Origin: an uncultured Verrucomicrobiae bacterium
GTDB lineage: Bacteria > Verrucomicrobiota > Verrucomicrobiia > Limisphaerales > AAA164-E04
DNA length: 64,000 bases
Reading direction: 5' to 3'
NCBI GenBank assembly: GCA_951813855.1
Contig: OX638380.1
Coordinates: forward strand, 3,302,876 to 3,366,875
This document shows positions 33,757 through 42,585 of this stretch, piece after piece. The first letter of the stretch is position 1; every line of letters starts with the position of its first letter. A program made the position numbers and the translations under genes. The notes beneath the pieces are model-generated. The model was given only the letters and a program-made list of their open reading frames with translations. It had not been told where the DNA came from and did no database searches.

Positions 33757-35638
33757 CGTTCGATTCCGTTGGGACATAGCTCCGCTCGGCGAGAAATCTG
33801 GTCAGGAAGGCACCGCCGAGCCGGAAGGTTGCTTCGCTTTCCGGGGCGTCGTCCCCGCGCGGTTCGCGGCAGGCTGCGAGCAGGAGATCGACGAATTCCT
33901 CGCTTTCCCGTTCGCGTTTCGCCGGGTTGGGTTCGCGGCCTTTGGCGTATTCGGCCAACGCCACGGCGCGGCGTTCTTCTGGGGCGCATGCACTGAGCCA
34001 TTCGCCGTAACGATGTTGCAAATGGTACAGGAAGCTCGTTCGATGGTTGTCTGGTTCGGCCATGCGGTACTGTAGTTTCCTCAAGGTTTCGGGCGGGCCG
34101 CCGAATCGTCCCGCCCAACGGCATTTGACGCCGCCGGGTTGCATCAAGGCCAAGGCGAGGGAATTCCGTCCATTGCCATCCTTGGCGGTTTCGTCCAATT
34201 CCCGGTGGGCGGTTTTCAGGATGTCCCGCAGGGGATTGTGGTAGTGGGAAAATACGACGGCGCAGGAAGCCGTCGCCTCGTTTTCGATCCCTTCCAGGGT
34301 TCGGAAGGCTTCGCCGTAGGCGTGGCGCAACTCGATGGCGCAGTCGATGGCGCCGGAAAGGGGCAACATGGCCAGCACGTCGTCGCCTCCGGCATAAACG
34401 ATTCTACCGTTGTGTTTCGTGACGATCGGTTGCGTTTTCTGCACGAAGAATGATAGCGCCTGGGAGATTCTTTCCGGATTCGTTTGCTGCAACAGTTTGC
34501 CGAGCCGGTCGCCGTCCATCAGCAACAGCGCGAAGTAAGGATGGGCGGCGCCGCCCGCTTTTAGTTCCAATTCCTCGAGCGTTTTCAACAGCTGGCGGCG
34601 GATTTTCGAATCCGGATCTTCGAGGTCCGAGTTCTTCGCCGGTCGGTCGGTTAGCGGGGTAGCCTTGGGATTGGAGAGTGCGGAGCTCAGGAAAAGGTTG
34701 CCGTCCAGCGAAGCGAATTCCCGGACAGGTTTTAATGCCGGAAAGCCTTCGGCATGTCCACCGGTCAATAATTTGAAAGTGCGGTCGTCGACCAGTTCCT
34801 TGACCTTATGGTGGTAGCTTTCGAGCAGGGGGCGGATTTCGCGGTCTCGGGCGATGCGAACGAGCCAGGTAAGGGCTGCCATATCGGCGGTCGAGGGCCA
34901 GCGAAAATCGGGGGACGACTCTAAAACGGAATTTGGAAACAACCGGTCCTTGATCTTGGGAAACAGGCGCTTGACCAGAGAAATGGCGCATAATCTTTCT
35001 CCGTCCCGCAAGTCGAGCCTTCCGATCTTTCGGCGGAGCTCTTCCCAGAATTCGTCTTGCTTGGTTTTTTGAGTGGCTCGGAGATATCCCGAGAGTTCTT
35101 GCCGGTCGCCCATGACGGAGCAATGGTCTCCGCCTTCGATGACCGGCCAACGGGTTCGCCAGTTTTTTCTGGCGTTCAGCGAGTCGCCCAAGACCCAGAG
35201 GGGTTCCCAAAAACCATCGATCTGGCGTTTCCAGATAATCCGGGTGTCGTTGCCCAGTTCGGCGACGGGAGCCACGTAGCGGTCCCAGACACGTTCGCAG
35301 AGGTCGTACCATTCCGCGAGCGTCGCGGCGACCGCCGTGTTCGGATCCAGGGAGCCGGGCACCCGGGCTTCGAATCGATTGGGTAAACTGCCGATATCGA
35401 GAGCGGACGATTCTAGCGGCTTGCCCAAGATCGCCGCCAGCAAGGGGTCTTCGGGTCGTTCCAAAGTGCCGACGCGGGGAAAAACGATTTCTCCCCCGGC
35501 CCGCAGAATCCGGGACATTAATTGTCCGGTAAGCCAAGACAGCAAAAATGAACCGGCCCATAGATCCCTGGTGCGCCGAGCTTGACCGACGAAGGTCTGC
35601 ACCGGACCGATGGCTACGTGCAAATTCAATTGGCTCAT
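33737..35638 (-). CDS. cmr2: Cas10/Cmr2 of type III-B, cyclase active, HD domain absent
   Basis: The large subunit of the Cmr complex (633 aa). It begins directly with HVAIGPVQTFVGQARRTRDLWAGSFLLSWL, the Cmr2 region that normally follows the HD domain, so no HD nuclease is encoded. The first Palm region includes FALLLMDGDRLGKLL (about residue 370). The cyclase motif is GRIVYAGGDDVLAML (about 415), an intact GGDD that makes cyclic oligoadenylate from ATP. With the CARF-HEPN effector at the operon end, signalling rather than DNA cleavage is the expected output. The stop region overlaps the cmr3 start; the gene begins 4 bases inside the end of cmr1. Confidence 0.94.
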   Translation of the reverse strand: MSQLNLHVAIGPVQTFVGQARRTRDLWAGSFLLSWLTGQLMSRILRAGGEIVFPRVGTLERPEDPLLAAILGKPLESSALDIGSLPNRFEARVPGSLDPNTAVAATLAEWYDLCERVWDRYVAPVAELGNDTRIIWKRQIDGFWEPLWVLGDSLNARKNWRTRWPVIEGGDHCSVMGDRQELSGYLRATQKTKQDEFWEELRRKIGRLDLRDGERLCAISLVKRLFPKIKDRLFPNSVLESSPDFRWPSTADMAALTWLVRIARDREIRPLLESYHHKVKELVDDRTFKLLTGGHAEGFPALKPVREFASLDGNLFLSSALSNPKATPLTDRPAKNSDLEDPDSKIRRQLLKTLEELELKAGGAAHPYFALLLMDGDRLGKLLQQTNPERISQALSFFVQKTQPIVTKHNGRIVYAGGDDVLAMLPLSGAIDCAIELRHAYGEAFRTLEGIENEATASCAVVFSHYHNPLRDILKTAHRELDETAKDGNGRNSLALALMQPGGVKCRWAGRFGGPPETLRKLQYRMAEPDNHRTSFLYHLQHRYGEWLSACAPEERRAVALAEYAKGREPNPAKRERESEEFVDLLLAACREPRGDDAPESEATFRLGGAFLTRFLAERSYVPTESNDGPDTL

Positions 35639-36786
35639 GACTTGGGCGGCCAGAGCGTTCGGCCGCGATACCGGTTTTGGAACCGGTCGAGGAAACTCGT
35701 CAGTTTATCCCAATTCGGTTGGGGGGCGACATGCTTCTTCCGGGCGGAAATGCGTTCTCCATCCGGCAGGAATTTCGAACGTAACACGAAAGCGATGCCG
35801 ATGTAGCCGTCGATCAATTGGTGGACATGGAAGAAGAGCGGACTGGCGCGGCGATCATGACGCGCCGGCCGCACTTCGACTTTCTGATCCTTGGAACCCT
35901 TGTAGTTGTGTGGCAACCCGAAGATGGCCCTTTGGGGGTGGGCGAGCGGGGCGGGTTTGTTTTTGCTCCAATCGTGGTCGGCTCGGAAGTTCCTTTCGGA
36001 ATCTTTCTTGCCGTCCAGTATTTTGCCGGCTTTGCCCCAACTCCGGTAGCGAACCATTTCCTTGCCGTATTTTTCCAATGCGTTCATGGCCGTCGGTTCT
36101 TTCGGCAGCGCCAAATCCAGGCGGGAGAGAGCCGAGAAGGCGCTGAAAGGAGGTTCGGTTTCGCAACTTTGCGCCCGGTTCAGCAACCGGACGAGTTGAG
36201 TTTCGTAAGCTTCCGCGTCACGGGGAGGTTTCCACTTGGCGTTGAGGTCGCCGTTGATTTCGAGCAGATTGACGCTGCCGTAGCCTTTGCGGCTTCGGGA
36301 GCCTAGGCCTCCCACCAATCCGAACAGTTTCAGCGCCGGAAGAATTTTTTCCAGGTCGTGCCGGTTTTTGGCGCCGAGGCGAAGAGTGAATTCGCACGGG
36401 GGATTCAAGCAAGCCCGGTGCAGTTTGCCCGGCTGCTTTCCGAAGGCCGCCATGAGGCCGTATCCGAGATAGCGCGAGCCCGGACCCACAGGTTTCCGAT
36501 TATCCTGCAACCTTCTTTCGGCTGGAATAATGTTCGGCTTTTTCGCCGGGATCAAACTGAGGAGCAGCCGGCTTTGTCCCGTATTCGTGGAACCGAACAG
36601 TTCTTCCTCGTTGGTTCGGAGCGATTCGACAGCCTTCGGTTTTCGGGATAGCTGAGAATAAGCCAACGCTCGCCACCAGAATCGGAGTACACCTTTGACG
36701 GAAGGGATGCGCAGTTCCGCCTGCCGACTCGCGCCTTCCAGGAAACAAGGAGTTACGATTTTCATCCGCGCTTCCAGATGATGCAT
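35635..36786 (-). CDS. cmr1: Type III-B RAMP protein Cmr1
   Basis: The first gene of the operon, 383 residues. The start MHHLEARMKIVTPCFLEGAS is the standard Cmr1 opening (T-P-x-F-L-x-G-A), which decides for ATG 36784-36786 over the longer frame. IPSVKGVLRFWWRALAY is the RAMP Gly/Arg-rich loop with the family W-W-R. LFGLVGGLGSRSRKGYGSV is the second G-rich loop. Cmr1 sits at the 3-prime end of the crRNA backbone and helps load it. Transcription would begin in the 950-base gap upstream. Confidence 0.93.
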   Translation of the reverse strand: MHHLEARMKIVTPCFLEGASRQAELRIPSVKGVLRFWWRALAYSQLSRKPKAVESLRTNEEELFGSTNTGQSRLLLSLIPAKKPNIIPAERRLQDNRKPVGPGSRYLGYGLMAAFGKQPGKLHRACLNPPCEFTLRLGAKNRHDLEKILPALKLFGLVGGLGSRSRKGYGSVNLLEINGDLNAKWKPPRDAEAYETQLVRLLNRAQSCETEPPFSAFSALSRLDLALPKEPTAMNALEKYGKEMVRYRSWGKAGKILDGKKDSERNFRADHDWSKNKPAPLAHPQRAIFGLPHNYKGSKDQKVEVRPARHDRRASPLFFHVHQLIDGYIGIAFVLRSKFLPDGERISARKKHVAPQPNWDKLTSFLDRFQNRYRGRTLWPPKS

Positions 36787-37737
36787 GCTCGATCGCTCTT
36801 TGGCGGTTCTATTCTGACGGCAGACTTGCGAAACGGTCAGTTGGCGGTTGTCGGCGAAACGCTTCGTGTTGCGGTGCCCCTCAAGGCGAAACGCAGAGTA
36901 AACTATGTTTTCCATAGCCGACGCAAGCTTTTACCGTGCCGGTTACTCTTCGGGAGAGAGCATTGGGCGGGCTCACGCTTCAGGTGGGTCGCCGCATGAA
37001 ATCCGGCCAAAACGCGACCGGCTGGACGAACAGGGTTCGCCGTCGTGCGTTCCTAACGATATTGGGATCGCCTCCTAGTCGAGAACAGGCCGATGCGGCA
37101 GCGGGGCCGTGAATACTCGTCGGTACTTGATACCTCCCGTTCGGTCTGGCCGTCGCGTTTTCAAGCGAGTGCCGCCTTGGGCATTTTTCGTCGGCACGAT
37201 TCAAACAAATCGCGTTTCTGTTGTTTCCGGTTTGATCCGGTAGCTGTGTTTCCCCGCGAGCGAACTGACGATCGCCGATTGAACATCCGGTTCTTCGGAC
37301 TCGACCCTTGACGACCAGACCCGTCTTGATGGTTGATCTCGAAATCAGTGTTCCGGTTCGGCATCAGGTTTGTTTCGACAAATGTTACTGCGGAACAATT
37401 TTCGATTCGTTATTTCGACAGCGTGCTTCTAATCTGTGCTTTTTCCTCCGAATTCAGGCGAGGGCCAATGAGACCGGACGGTCCCGAACAGCATCGGCAA
37501 CAAATGGTTTCGGATATAATACCGTGAATGTTTCGCCGGCGAAAGCGAGCCCGCAATGGAAGGCCGAATGAAGAGACCTAGCGGCTTCATTTGAGACGCT
37601 GACGTTTCGTCGTTCGACCGGTGTCGGTCCGCGTCTTTCGGGGGACGGGTCACACTTCGGCGCTTCCTGAAGACGTTGGGCTATTCGTGACATTATGCTT
37701 GATTCGACTTTTCGAGTTTACAAGATGGATCGACTAA
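36787..37737. other. Divergent intergenic region between the Cmr operon and clpP; no CRISPR array
   Basis: About 950 bases holding the promoters of the Cmr operon and of clpP. It was read for evenly spaced direct repeats and none were found, so no CRISPR array lies here. No cas6, cas1 or cas2 frame is present. Short frames (for example plus 37308-37571) have no domain and are not called. Confidence 0.55.
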
Positions 37738-38319
37738 ATGAGCATTAAGAATACGGAACGTTCAGACGCCCAGACGGGAATCATGCAGAAAGCGTTGCTG
37801 AAGCATCGCATCATCCCGATATTCGGCGAGATCAATTGGGAGGTCGCCCAGGAGTTCACCGAGAAAATCATGGTGATGTCCGAAGAGTCGGTCAGTAAAC
37901 CGATTCGGGTGTTGGTCAATTCGCCGGGAGGTTACGTGGATGCCGGAGACACCATCTTCGACATGATTCGATTCGTTCGCAGTCGGGTGATGGTCGTGGG
38001 GTTGGGATGCGTCGCCAGCGCCGCCGCCTTGATTTATTCCGCTCCGCCCAAAGAGGACCGGTTCTCCCTGCCCAACGCCCGTTACATGTTGCATCAGCCT
38101 CTGGGAGGATTCGGCGGTTCGGTCGCCGACGTGAAAATCGAGGCGAAGGAAATCGTCAAAATGCGCGAGCGGCTCAACCGCACGATCGCCACCCAGACGG
38201 GGCAAGAATACGAACGGGTAGCCAGCGACAGCGACCGAAATTTCTGGATGGATTCTTCCGAGGCGATGGATTACGGATTGGTGGGCCGGTTGGTCGATTC
38301 GATGGTCGACGTGAAATAG
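37738..38319 (+). CDS. clpP: ATP-dependent Clp protease proteolytic subunit ClpP
   Basis: A 193-residue serine peptidase that forms the proteolytic chamber used by Clp ATPases. RVLVNSPGGYVDAGDTIFDM is the oxyanion-forming strand with S-P-G-G. The nucleophile Ser lies in VGLGCVASAAALI (about residue 97), the His in ARYMLHQPLGG (about 122), and the Asp in DSDRNFWMDSSEAM (about 170), giving a complete Ser-His-Asp triad. The nucleophile elbow reads G-C-V-A-S-A rather than the common G-x-A-x-S-M, a minor variant. It is followed 13 bases later by a glutamate-synthase-like gene. It is a likely partner for proteins marked by the McsA/McsB kinase at 62-63 kb, through an unseen ClpC. Confidence 0.93.
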   Translation: MSIKNTERSDAQTGIMQKALLKHRIIPIFGEINWEVAQEFTEKIMVMSEESVSKPIRVLVNSPGGYVDAGDTIFDMIRFVRSRVMVVGLGCVASAAALIYSAPPKEDRFSLPNARYMLHQPLGGFGGSVADVKIEAKEIVKMRERLNRTIATQTGQEYERVASDSDRNFWMDSSEAMDYGLVGRLVDSMVDVK

Positions 38320-38332
38320 GCGACGATGGCTC

Positions 38333-39754
38333 ATGTGGTGGTTTTTTGGCGGTGTCCTCTTGTTCCTGGGTCTCGTAGTAGCTCTCTACGATATCCTGCA
38401 GCGCCGCCGGGCCATCCTCAGAAACTTTCCTATCATCGGCCATTTTCGTTATTGGTTGGAATCCGTCGGTCCGGAATTGCGGCAGTACATCGTTACCGAT
38501 AACGACGAGGAGCGGCCCTTCTCCCGAGATCAGCGCCGCTGGGTTTATTCCACCGCGAAAAAGGAGTCCGAGTACTACGGATTCGGAACCGATAACGATC
38601 TCTACCTCTCCTCCAATTACCTGATCATCAAGCACAGCGCCTTTCCCTTGCTGGAACCGAAACCGGGACAGGAGAATTACGATCCCTTGTTTCGAATCGC
38701 TTCGGGAAAGATTCTCGGCGAGCACCGGAAACGCAAAAAAGCGTTCCGGCCGCAATCGGTCGTCAATATCGCCGGGATGAGTTTCGGCTCGCTCAGCGGC
38801 CGGGCTGTCGAGGCGTTGAATCGAGGAGCGCAACTCGCCGGTTGCCTCCACAACACGGGCGAAGGCGGCGTTTCGCCTCACCATCGGCAAGGCGGCGATC
38901 TGATCTGGCAGATCGGGACCGGTTATTTTGGCTGCCGCGATTCGGCCGGGAAATTTTCGCTGGACCAATTCCGGGAAACCGTCGCTCAGAATCCGACGAT
39001 TCGAGCTATCGAAATTAAACTGAGCCAAGGCGCGAAAGCCGGATTGGGAGGCGTCGTCACCGCTTCGAAGATCACGCCCGAGATCGCCGCCATCCGCGGG
39101 ATCGAACTGGGGAAAGCATGTATCAGTCCGGCTCGGCATACGGCTTTTTCCGACGTGGACAGCATGCTGGATTTCGTGGAATTGTTAGCCGCCGAAACCG
39201 GGCTGCCGGTGGGGATCAAATCGGCGGTCGGACAATTGCGGTTTTGGCGGGAACTGGCCTTGGCCATGTCTTCGGGGACACGCGGGGTCGACTTTATCGC
39301 CATCGATGGCGGCGAAGGCGGGACCGGCGCCGGGCCGCTGGTTTTCGCCGACCATGTCGCCTTGCCTTTCCGGGAAGGATTCGAGCGGGTCTATCGTTAT
39401 TTCCAGGAAGCCAATATTACCGACCAGATTCATTTCATCGGTTCCGGCAAATTGGGTTTTCCCGAGACGGCGATGTTCGCCTTTTCGCTGGGCTGCGACA
39501 TGATCGCCTTGGCGCGCGAACCGATGATGGCCATCGGCTGCATTCAGGCGCAACGTTGCCATACCGGTCATTGTCCGACCGGCGTGGCGACCCACAACCG
39601 TTGGCTGGTCCGGGGATTGGTGCCGGAAGACAAGGCCGCTCGCTGCGCCAATTATATCCTGTCGTTGCGTCGGGAGTTGCTGCAGCTTTCTCGAGCCTGC
39701 GGCATCGAGCATCCTTCGCAGTTCAACGCTCGTCATTTCGAAGTGCTTCGTTGA
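38333..39754 (+). CDS. FMN-binding glutamate synthase-like protein with N-terminal membrane helix
   Basis: A 473-residue protein of the FMN-binding glutamate synthase family (GltB-like synthase domain alone). Residues 1-25 form a transmembrane helix (FFGGVLLFLGLVVALYDIL). The TIM-barrel follows: FRPQSVVNIAGMSFGSLSG, HNTGEGGVSPHH, IEIKLSQGAKAGLGGVV (FMN contact), FIAIDGGEGGTGAGPL, FIGSGKLGFPETAMFAF and a Cys-containing IQAQRCHTGHCPTGVAT that matches the [3Fe-4S]-type loop. The glutaminase domain of true GltB is missing, so it does not use glutamine by itself; the physiological substrate is unknown. ATG 38333 starts 13 bases after clpP. Confidence 0.88.
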   Translation: MWWFFGGVLLFLGLVVALYDILQRRRAILRNFPIIGHFRYWLESVGPELRQYIVTDNDEERPFSRDQRRWVYSTAKKESEYYGFGTDNDLYLSSNYLIIKHSAFPLLEPKPGQENYDPLFRIASGKILGEHRKRKKAFRPQSVVNIAGMSFGSLSGRAVEALNRGAQLAGCLHNTGEGGVSPHHRQGGDLIWQIGTGYFGCRDSAGKFSLDQFRETVAQNPTIRAIEIKLSQGAKAGLGGVVTASKITPEIAAIRGIELGKACISPARHTAFSDVDSMLDFVELLAAETGLPVGIKSAVGQLRFWRELALAMSSGTRGVDFIAIDGGEGGTGAGPLVFADHVALPFREGFERVYRYFQEANITDQIHFIGSGKLGFPETAMFAFSLGCDMIALAREPMMAIGCIQAQRCHTGHCPTGVATHNRWLVRGLVPEDKAARCANYILSLRRELLQLSRACGIEHPSQFNARHFEVLR

Positions 39755-39818
39755 GGCGCGCCGGATAGTTTGAGATTGCGGGAATTCCGGCTAATCGTTC
39801 AGTATCTCCTGCCGTCTC

Positions 39819-41309
39819 ATGAGTAACGAACCGATCGTATTCAACAATACCGTCCTGAGAGACGGGCACCAGTCCTTGGCCGCGACGCGCATGCGCACCG
39901 AACAGATGTTGCCGGCGCTCGGGCTGCTCGACGACTTGAGATTCGGCGCCCTGGAAACTTGGGGCGGGGCGACGATCGATGCCTGCTTGCGGTATTTGCA
40001 CGAAAACCCTTTCGATCGGCTGAGCGAGTTGAAGAAAGGTACGCCCAAGACGCCGCACATGATGCTCTTGCGGGGCCAAAACCTGGTGCAATATACCAGT
40101 TTCCCCGACGACGTCGTCACGGCTTTCGTCAAGTGCTCGGTCTCCCGGGGCATGGATATCTTCCGGATCTTCGACGCCTTGAACGACACGCGCAATTTAA
40201 CCGTAGCCATTCAGGCCGTTCACGAGGCGGGCAAGCATGCGCAGGGAGTGATCTGTTACACCACCAGTCCGGTTCATACCATGGATTCGTTTATCCGGCT
40301 CGGCGAGGAACTGGAGGAAATGGGGAGCGATTCGGTTTGCGTGAAGGACATGGCCGGCCTGATTACGCCGTCGGCCAGTTACGAGTTGATCAAGGCACTC
40401 AAGAAACGGCTCAAGGTGCCGGTTGTGCTGCATACGCACAGCACGGTCGGCATGGGGGCCGCTGCCTATTTCGCCGCCATCGAAGCCGGGGCGGAAGCTA
40501 TCGATACGTCGATCGCGCCCTTCGCCAACGGCACGGGACAACCGGATACCTTGCTGATGCAGAAAATGCTCGATTACAGCCCCCGGAAACCCGCTTATAA
40601 CGAAAAGAAGCTTCACGCATTGCGGCGGCATTTCGACGGGGTGTACGAGGAACTGTCGGCGTTTACCAGTCCGAGCAACGAGCGCGTCGATTCCGACATT
40701 CTGGTCTATCAGGTGCCCGGGGGCATGCTGTCCAATTTCCGGAACCAGCTCAAGGAGCAGAAGATGTCCGATCGCCTCGATCAGGTCATGGAGGAGATCC
40801 CGTTCGTTCGGGAACAATTGGGCTGGATTCCGTTGGTCACTCCCACTTCCCAGATCGTCGGTACGCAGGCCATGCTCAACGTCAAGTTCGGGCCGTGGAA
40901 AATGCTTTCGCAACCGGCTATGGATATTCTGTTGGGCAAGTACGGCAAGACGCCCGGTCCGGTAAATGCCGAACGGCGAAAGCAAGCCGAAAAGCAAGCC
41001 GGCCAAAACGCTATCGAGGGTCGACCGGCAGATTTTCTGGAACCTCGGATGCCGCAACTCCGGAAAGAACTGACGGAGCGGGACCTTCCCGAAACCGACG
41101 AAATGGCTGTGCTTTACGCCATGTTTCCGCAGGAGCTGGTCAAGGTCATGAAGGGTCCGCCCCCGGTCGCCGAAACTCCGCCTCAGCGAACGCCGGTCAA
41201 GGAAGTTCCCGCCAGCGTTTCCGGCGAAACTTCCCGCTATCGAATGACCGTTAATGGCACCGCTTACGAAGTGGCGGTCGAGGATCGAGGCAACGGCGAA
41301 CGAGCCTGA
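39819..41309 (+). CDS. Carboxyltransferase (oxaloacetate decarboxylase alpha / pyruvate carboxylase B-like), no biotinyl domain
   Basis: 496 residues. The HMGL-like TIM barrel starts FNNTVLRDGHQSLAATRMRT (D-G-x-Q-S), with GALETWGGATIDACLRYL, MLLRGQNLVQYTSFPDDVV, VCVKDMAGLITP (biotin-carboxyl Lys and metal site) and VVLHTHSTVGMGAAAYFAA. The conserved carboxylase domain follows: GGMLSNFRNQLKEQ and WIPLVTPTSQIVGTQAMLNV. The protein ends at the first strand of a biotinyl module (YRMTVNGTAYEVAVED) with no M-K-M, so biotin must be carried by another protein. It would transfer carboxyl groups between biotin and pyruvate or a related acid, in an anaplerotic or Na-pump complex. No partner subunit is seen nearby. 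Confidence 0.9.
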   Translation: MSNEPIVFNNTVLRDGHQSLAATRMRTEQMLPALGLLDDLRFGALETWGGATIDACLRYLHENPFDRLSELKKGTPKTPHMMLLRGQNLVQYTSFPDDVVTAFVKCSVSRGMDIFRIFDALNDTRNLTVAIQAVHEAGKHAQGVICYTTSPVHTMDSFIRLGEELEEMGSDSVCVKDMAGLITPSASYELIKALKKRLKVPVVLHTHSTVGMGAAAYFAAIEAGAEAIDTSIAPFANGTGQPDTLLMQKMLDYSPRKPAYNEKKLHALRRHFDGVYEELSAFTSPSNERVDSDILVYQVPGGMLSNFRNQLKEQKMSDRLDQVMEEIPFVREQLGWIPLVTPTSQIVGTQAMLNVKFGPWKMLSQPAMDILLGKYGKTPGPVNAERRKQAEKQAGQNAIEGRPADFLEPRMPQLRKELTERDLPETDEMAVLYAMFPQELVKVMKGPPPVAETPPQRTPVKEVPASVSGETSRYRMTVNGTAYEVAVEDRGNGERA

Positions 41310-41414
41310 ACCAAGGACGATAAGACTTGATTTCGTTGATCGGTTTCGTATACCCCGGGAGTCGATTTCAGGTTGGCGGTCGGCGGGACGGTCGATCGAT
41401 TTAATCAGGGAGTC

Positions 41415-42269
41415 ATGAGCAAAGTCTGGAATTTCAAACAGGAACTGACCGCCGCGTTCGGCATGCCGATCGCCGAGAATCCGACCCAATACATGATGGA
41501 GGCCGCCTATCGGGCCAAAGGCCTGGAGTGGCGTTATCTATCTTTGGAAGTGTCGCCGGAAGGTCTGCGCGACGCGGTGCTGGGGGCGCGGGCGATGGGA
41601 TTTCGAGGATTCAATTGCACCATTCCTCACAAGGTCGCGGTGATCGAGCATTTGGACGGGTTGGGCGAGTCGGCGGAATTAATGGGCGCGGTCAATTGCG
41701 TGGTGCGTCGCGGCGATCAACTCATCGGCGAGAACACCGACGGCAAGGGGTTCGTGCAATCGCTCAAGGAGTTGCGCGATCCAGCCGGAGCGGACGTGAC
41801 GATTCTGGGAGCTGGCGGCGCGGCTCGGGCCATTTCGGTGGAGTTGGGCTTGGCGGGAGCTAAGCGGATTACCATCGTTAATCGCGGAGAAACCCGAGGT
41901 CGGACCCTGACGGAACTGCTGAACAACCGGGCGAAAATTTCGGCGGAGTTCGTTCCCTGGGAGGGCGAGTACCGGATTTCGGAAACGACCGACGTTCTGA
42001 TCAACGCGACTTCGATCGGATTGTTCCCAGACGTGGACGCTCGCGTACCATTGGACTATCAACGGTTGCAGCAGGGCCTAGTGGTCGCCGACGTGATTCC
42101 CAATCCTCCGAACACGCAATTGGTCAAAGTGGCCAGGGAGCGCGGCTGCCAGGTGATCGACGGCAAGGGTATGCTGGTTAATCAGGGCGTGTTGGGTTTT
42201 CGGTACTGGACCGGAGAAGATCCGGACCCCGCCGTTATGCACGGCGCTCTGGACGAAGTCTTCGGCTAA
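41415..42269 (+). CDS. aroE: Shikimate dehydrogenase-like protein, unusual substrate loop
   Basis: 284 residues. The catalytic pair is present: FNCTIPHKVAVIEHL (Lys about 74) and ENTDGKGFVQSL (Asp about 112). The NADP Rossmann loop is VTILGAGGAARAISVEL followed by VNRGETRGRTL; then VLINATSIGLFPD and the C-terminal GKGMLVNQGVLGFRYWTG. In the N-terminal pocket, the usual S-x-S that holds shikimate is replaced by PIAENPTQYMMEAAYR. The reaction may therefore be shikimate to dehydroshikimate with altered binding, or a related hydroxy-acid. ATG 41415 begins MSKVWNFKQEL; the frame upstream to 41373 is probably not used. The downstream sRNA/terminator region ends this plus-strand run. Confidence 0.85.
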   Translation: MSKVWNFKQELTAAFGMPIAENPTQYMMEAAYRAKGLEWRYLSLEVSPEGLRDAVLGARAMGFRGFNCTIPHKVAVIEHLDGLGESAELMGAVNCVVRRGDQLIGENTDGKGFVQSLKELRDPAGADVTILGAGGAARAISVELGLAGAKRITIVNRGETRGRTLTELLNNRAKISAEFVPWEGEYRISETTDVLINATSIGLFPDVDARVPLDYQRLQQGLVVADVIPNPPNTQLVKVARERGCQVIDGKGMLVNQGVLGFRYWTGEDPDPAVMHGALDEVFG

Positions 42270-42313
42270 TCGCCGCTGCCCGAGCGACTTGAAAATATTT
42301 TTAAATTAGGGGG

Positions 42314-42342
42314 TTGACATCTTTCGGGATACCCCCGACAAT
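42314..42342 (+). promoter_or_regulatory. Sigma-70-like promoter of the candidate small RNA
   Basis: A perfect -35 TTGACA at 42314-42319, then 17 bases, then GACAAT at 42337-42342 (4 of 6 matches to TATAAT). Transcription would start near 42349. It is placed 45 bases after the aroE stop, so it cannot drive that gene. Confidence 0.55.
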
Positions 42343-42348
42343 GACTGC

Positions 42349-42547
42349 GGAATGTTACTTAAGGATTGGGGCGAGTCCTTAGCTCGGGCGGGATTCGGCG
42401 CTTTGTAACTCAAACGGTTTACCCCTTAGACTTTTAGCCGAGACGTTCACGCGTCGGAGCTGAATACCCCCATATCCTACTGTTGTATTAATTCCGAAAG
42501 TTCCCCGGGCCCCTGTGCTGTCCTCTAGGCTAAGGGGCCCGGTTTTT
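42349..42547 (+). ncRNA. Candidate independent small RNA, about 200 nt
   Basis: A promoter-like pair and a terminator bracket about 200 bases with no protein frame. Within it, AAGGATTGGGGCGAGTCCTT near 42360-42380 can form a local hairpin. The size would suit 6S RNA, but I could not confirm the closing stems or the open central bubble of 6S, and the sequence does not match my memory of SRP RNA or tmRNA. A leader or plain spacer remains possible. Identity is therefore open. Confidence 0.4.
42505..42547 (+). terminator. Rho-independent terminator, 10-bp stem
   Basis: CCGGGCCCCT (42505-42514) pairs perfectly with AGGGGCCCGG (42533-42542) over an 18-base loop, followed by TTTTT (42543-42547). 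The T run is on the plus strand only, so it ends transcription from aroE or from the candidate small RNA, not from pyrD. Confidence 0.9.
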
Positions 42548-42585
42548 GTATTTTTTCGGCTCCGAATTTCCCCCGCTCTAGAAGT

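Larger units (their letters stand above)
42270..42585. other. Intergenic region holding a candidate small RNA gene
   Basis: Lies between convergent aroE and pyrD. It has its own promoter-like hexamers and a strong terminator, described separately. No protein frame was seen. Confidence 0.6.

Noticed and set aside
36787-37737. Possible CRISPR array next to the Cmr operon
   Set aside because: No direct repeats with regular spacing could be found on reading the region.
40197-41489. 430-codon minus-strand frame opposite the carboxyltransferase
   Set aside because: The plus-strand protein has clear catalytic motifs throughout; the minus frame has none and is an antisense shadow.
42349-42547. Calling the candidate RNA as SRP RNA or tmRNA
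   Set aside because: The expected conserved loops and tRNA-like ends were not recognised.
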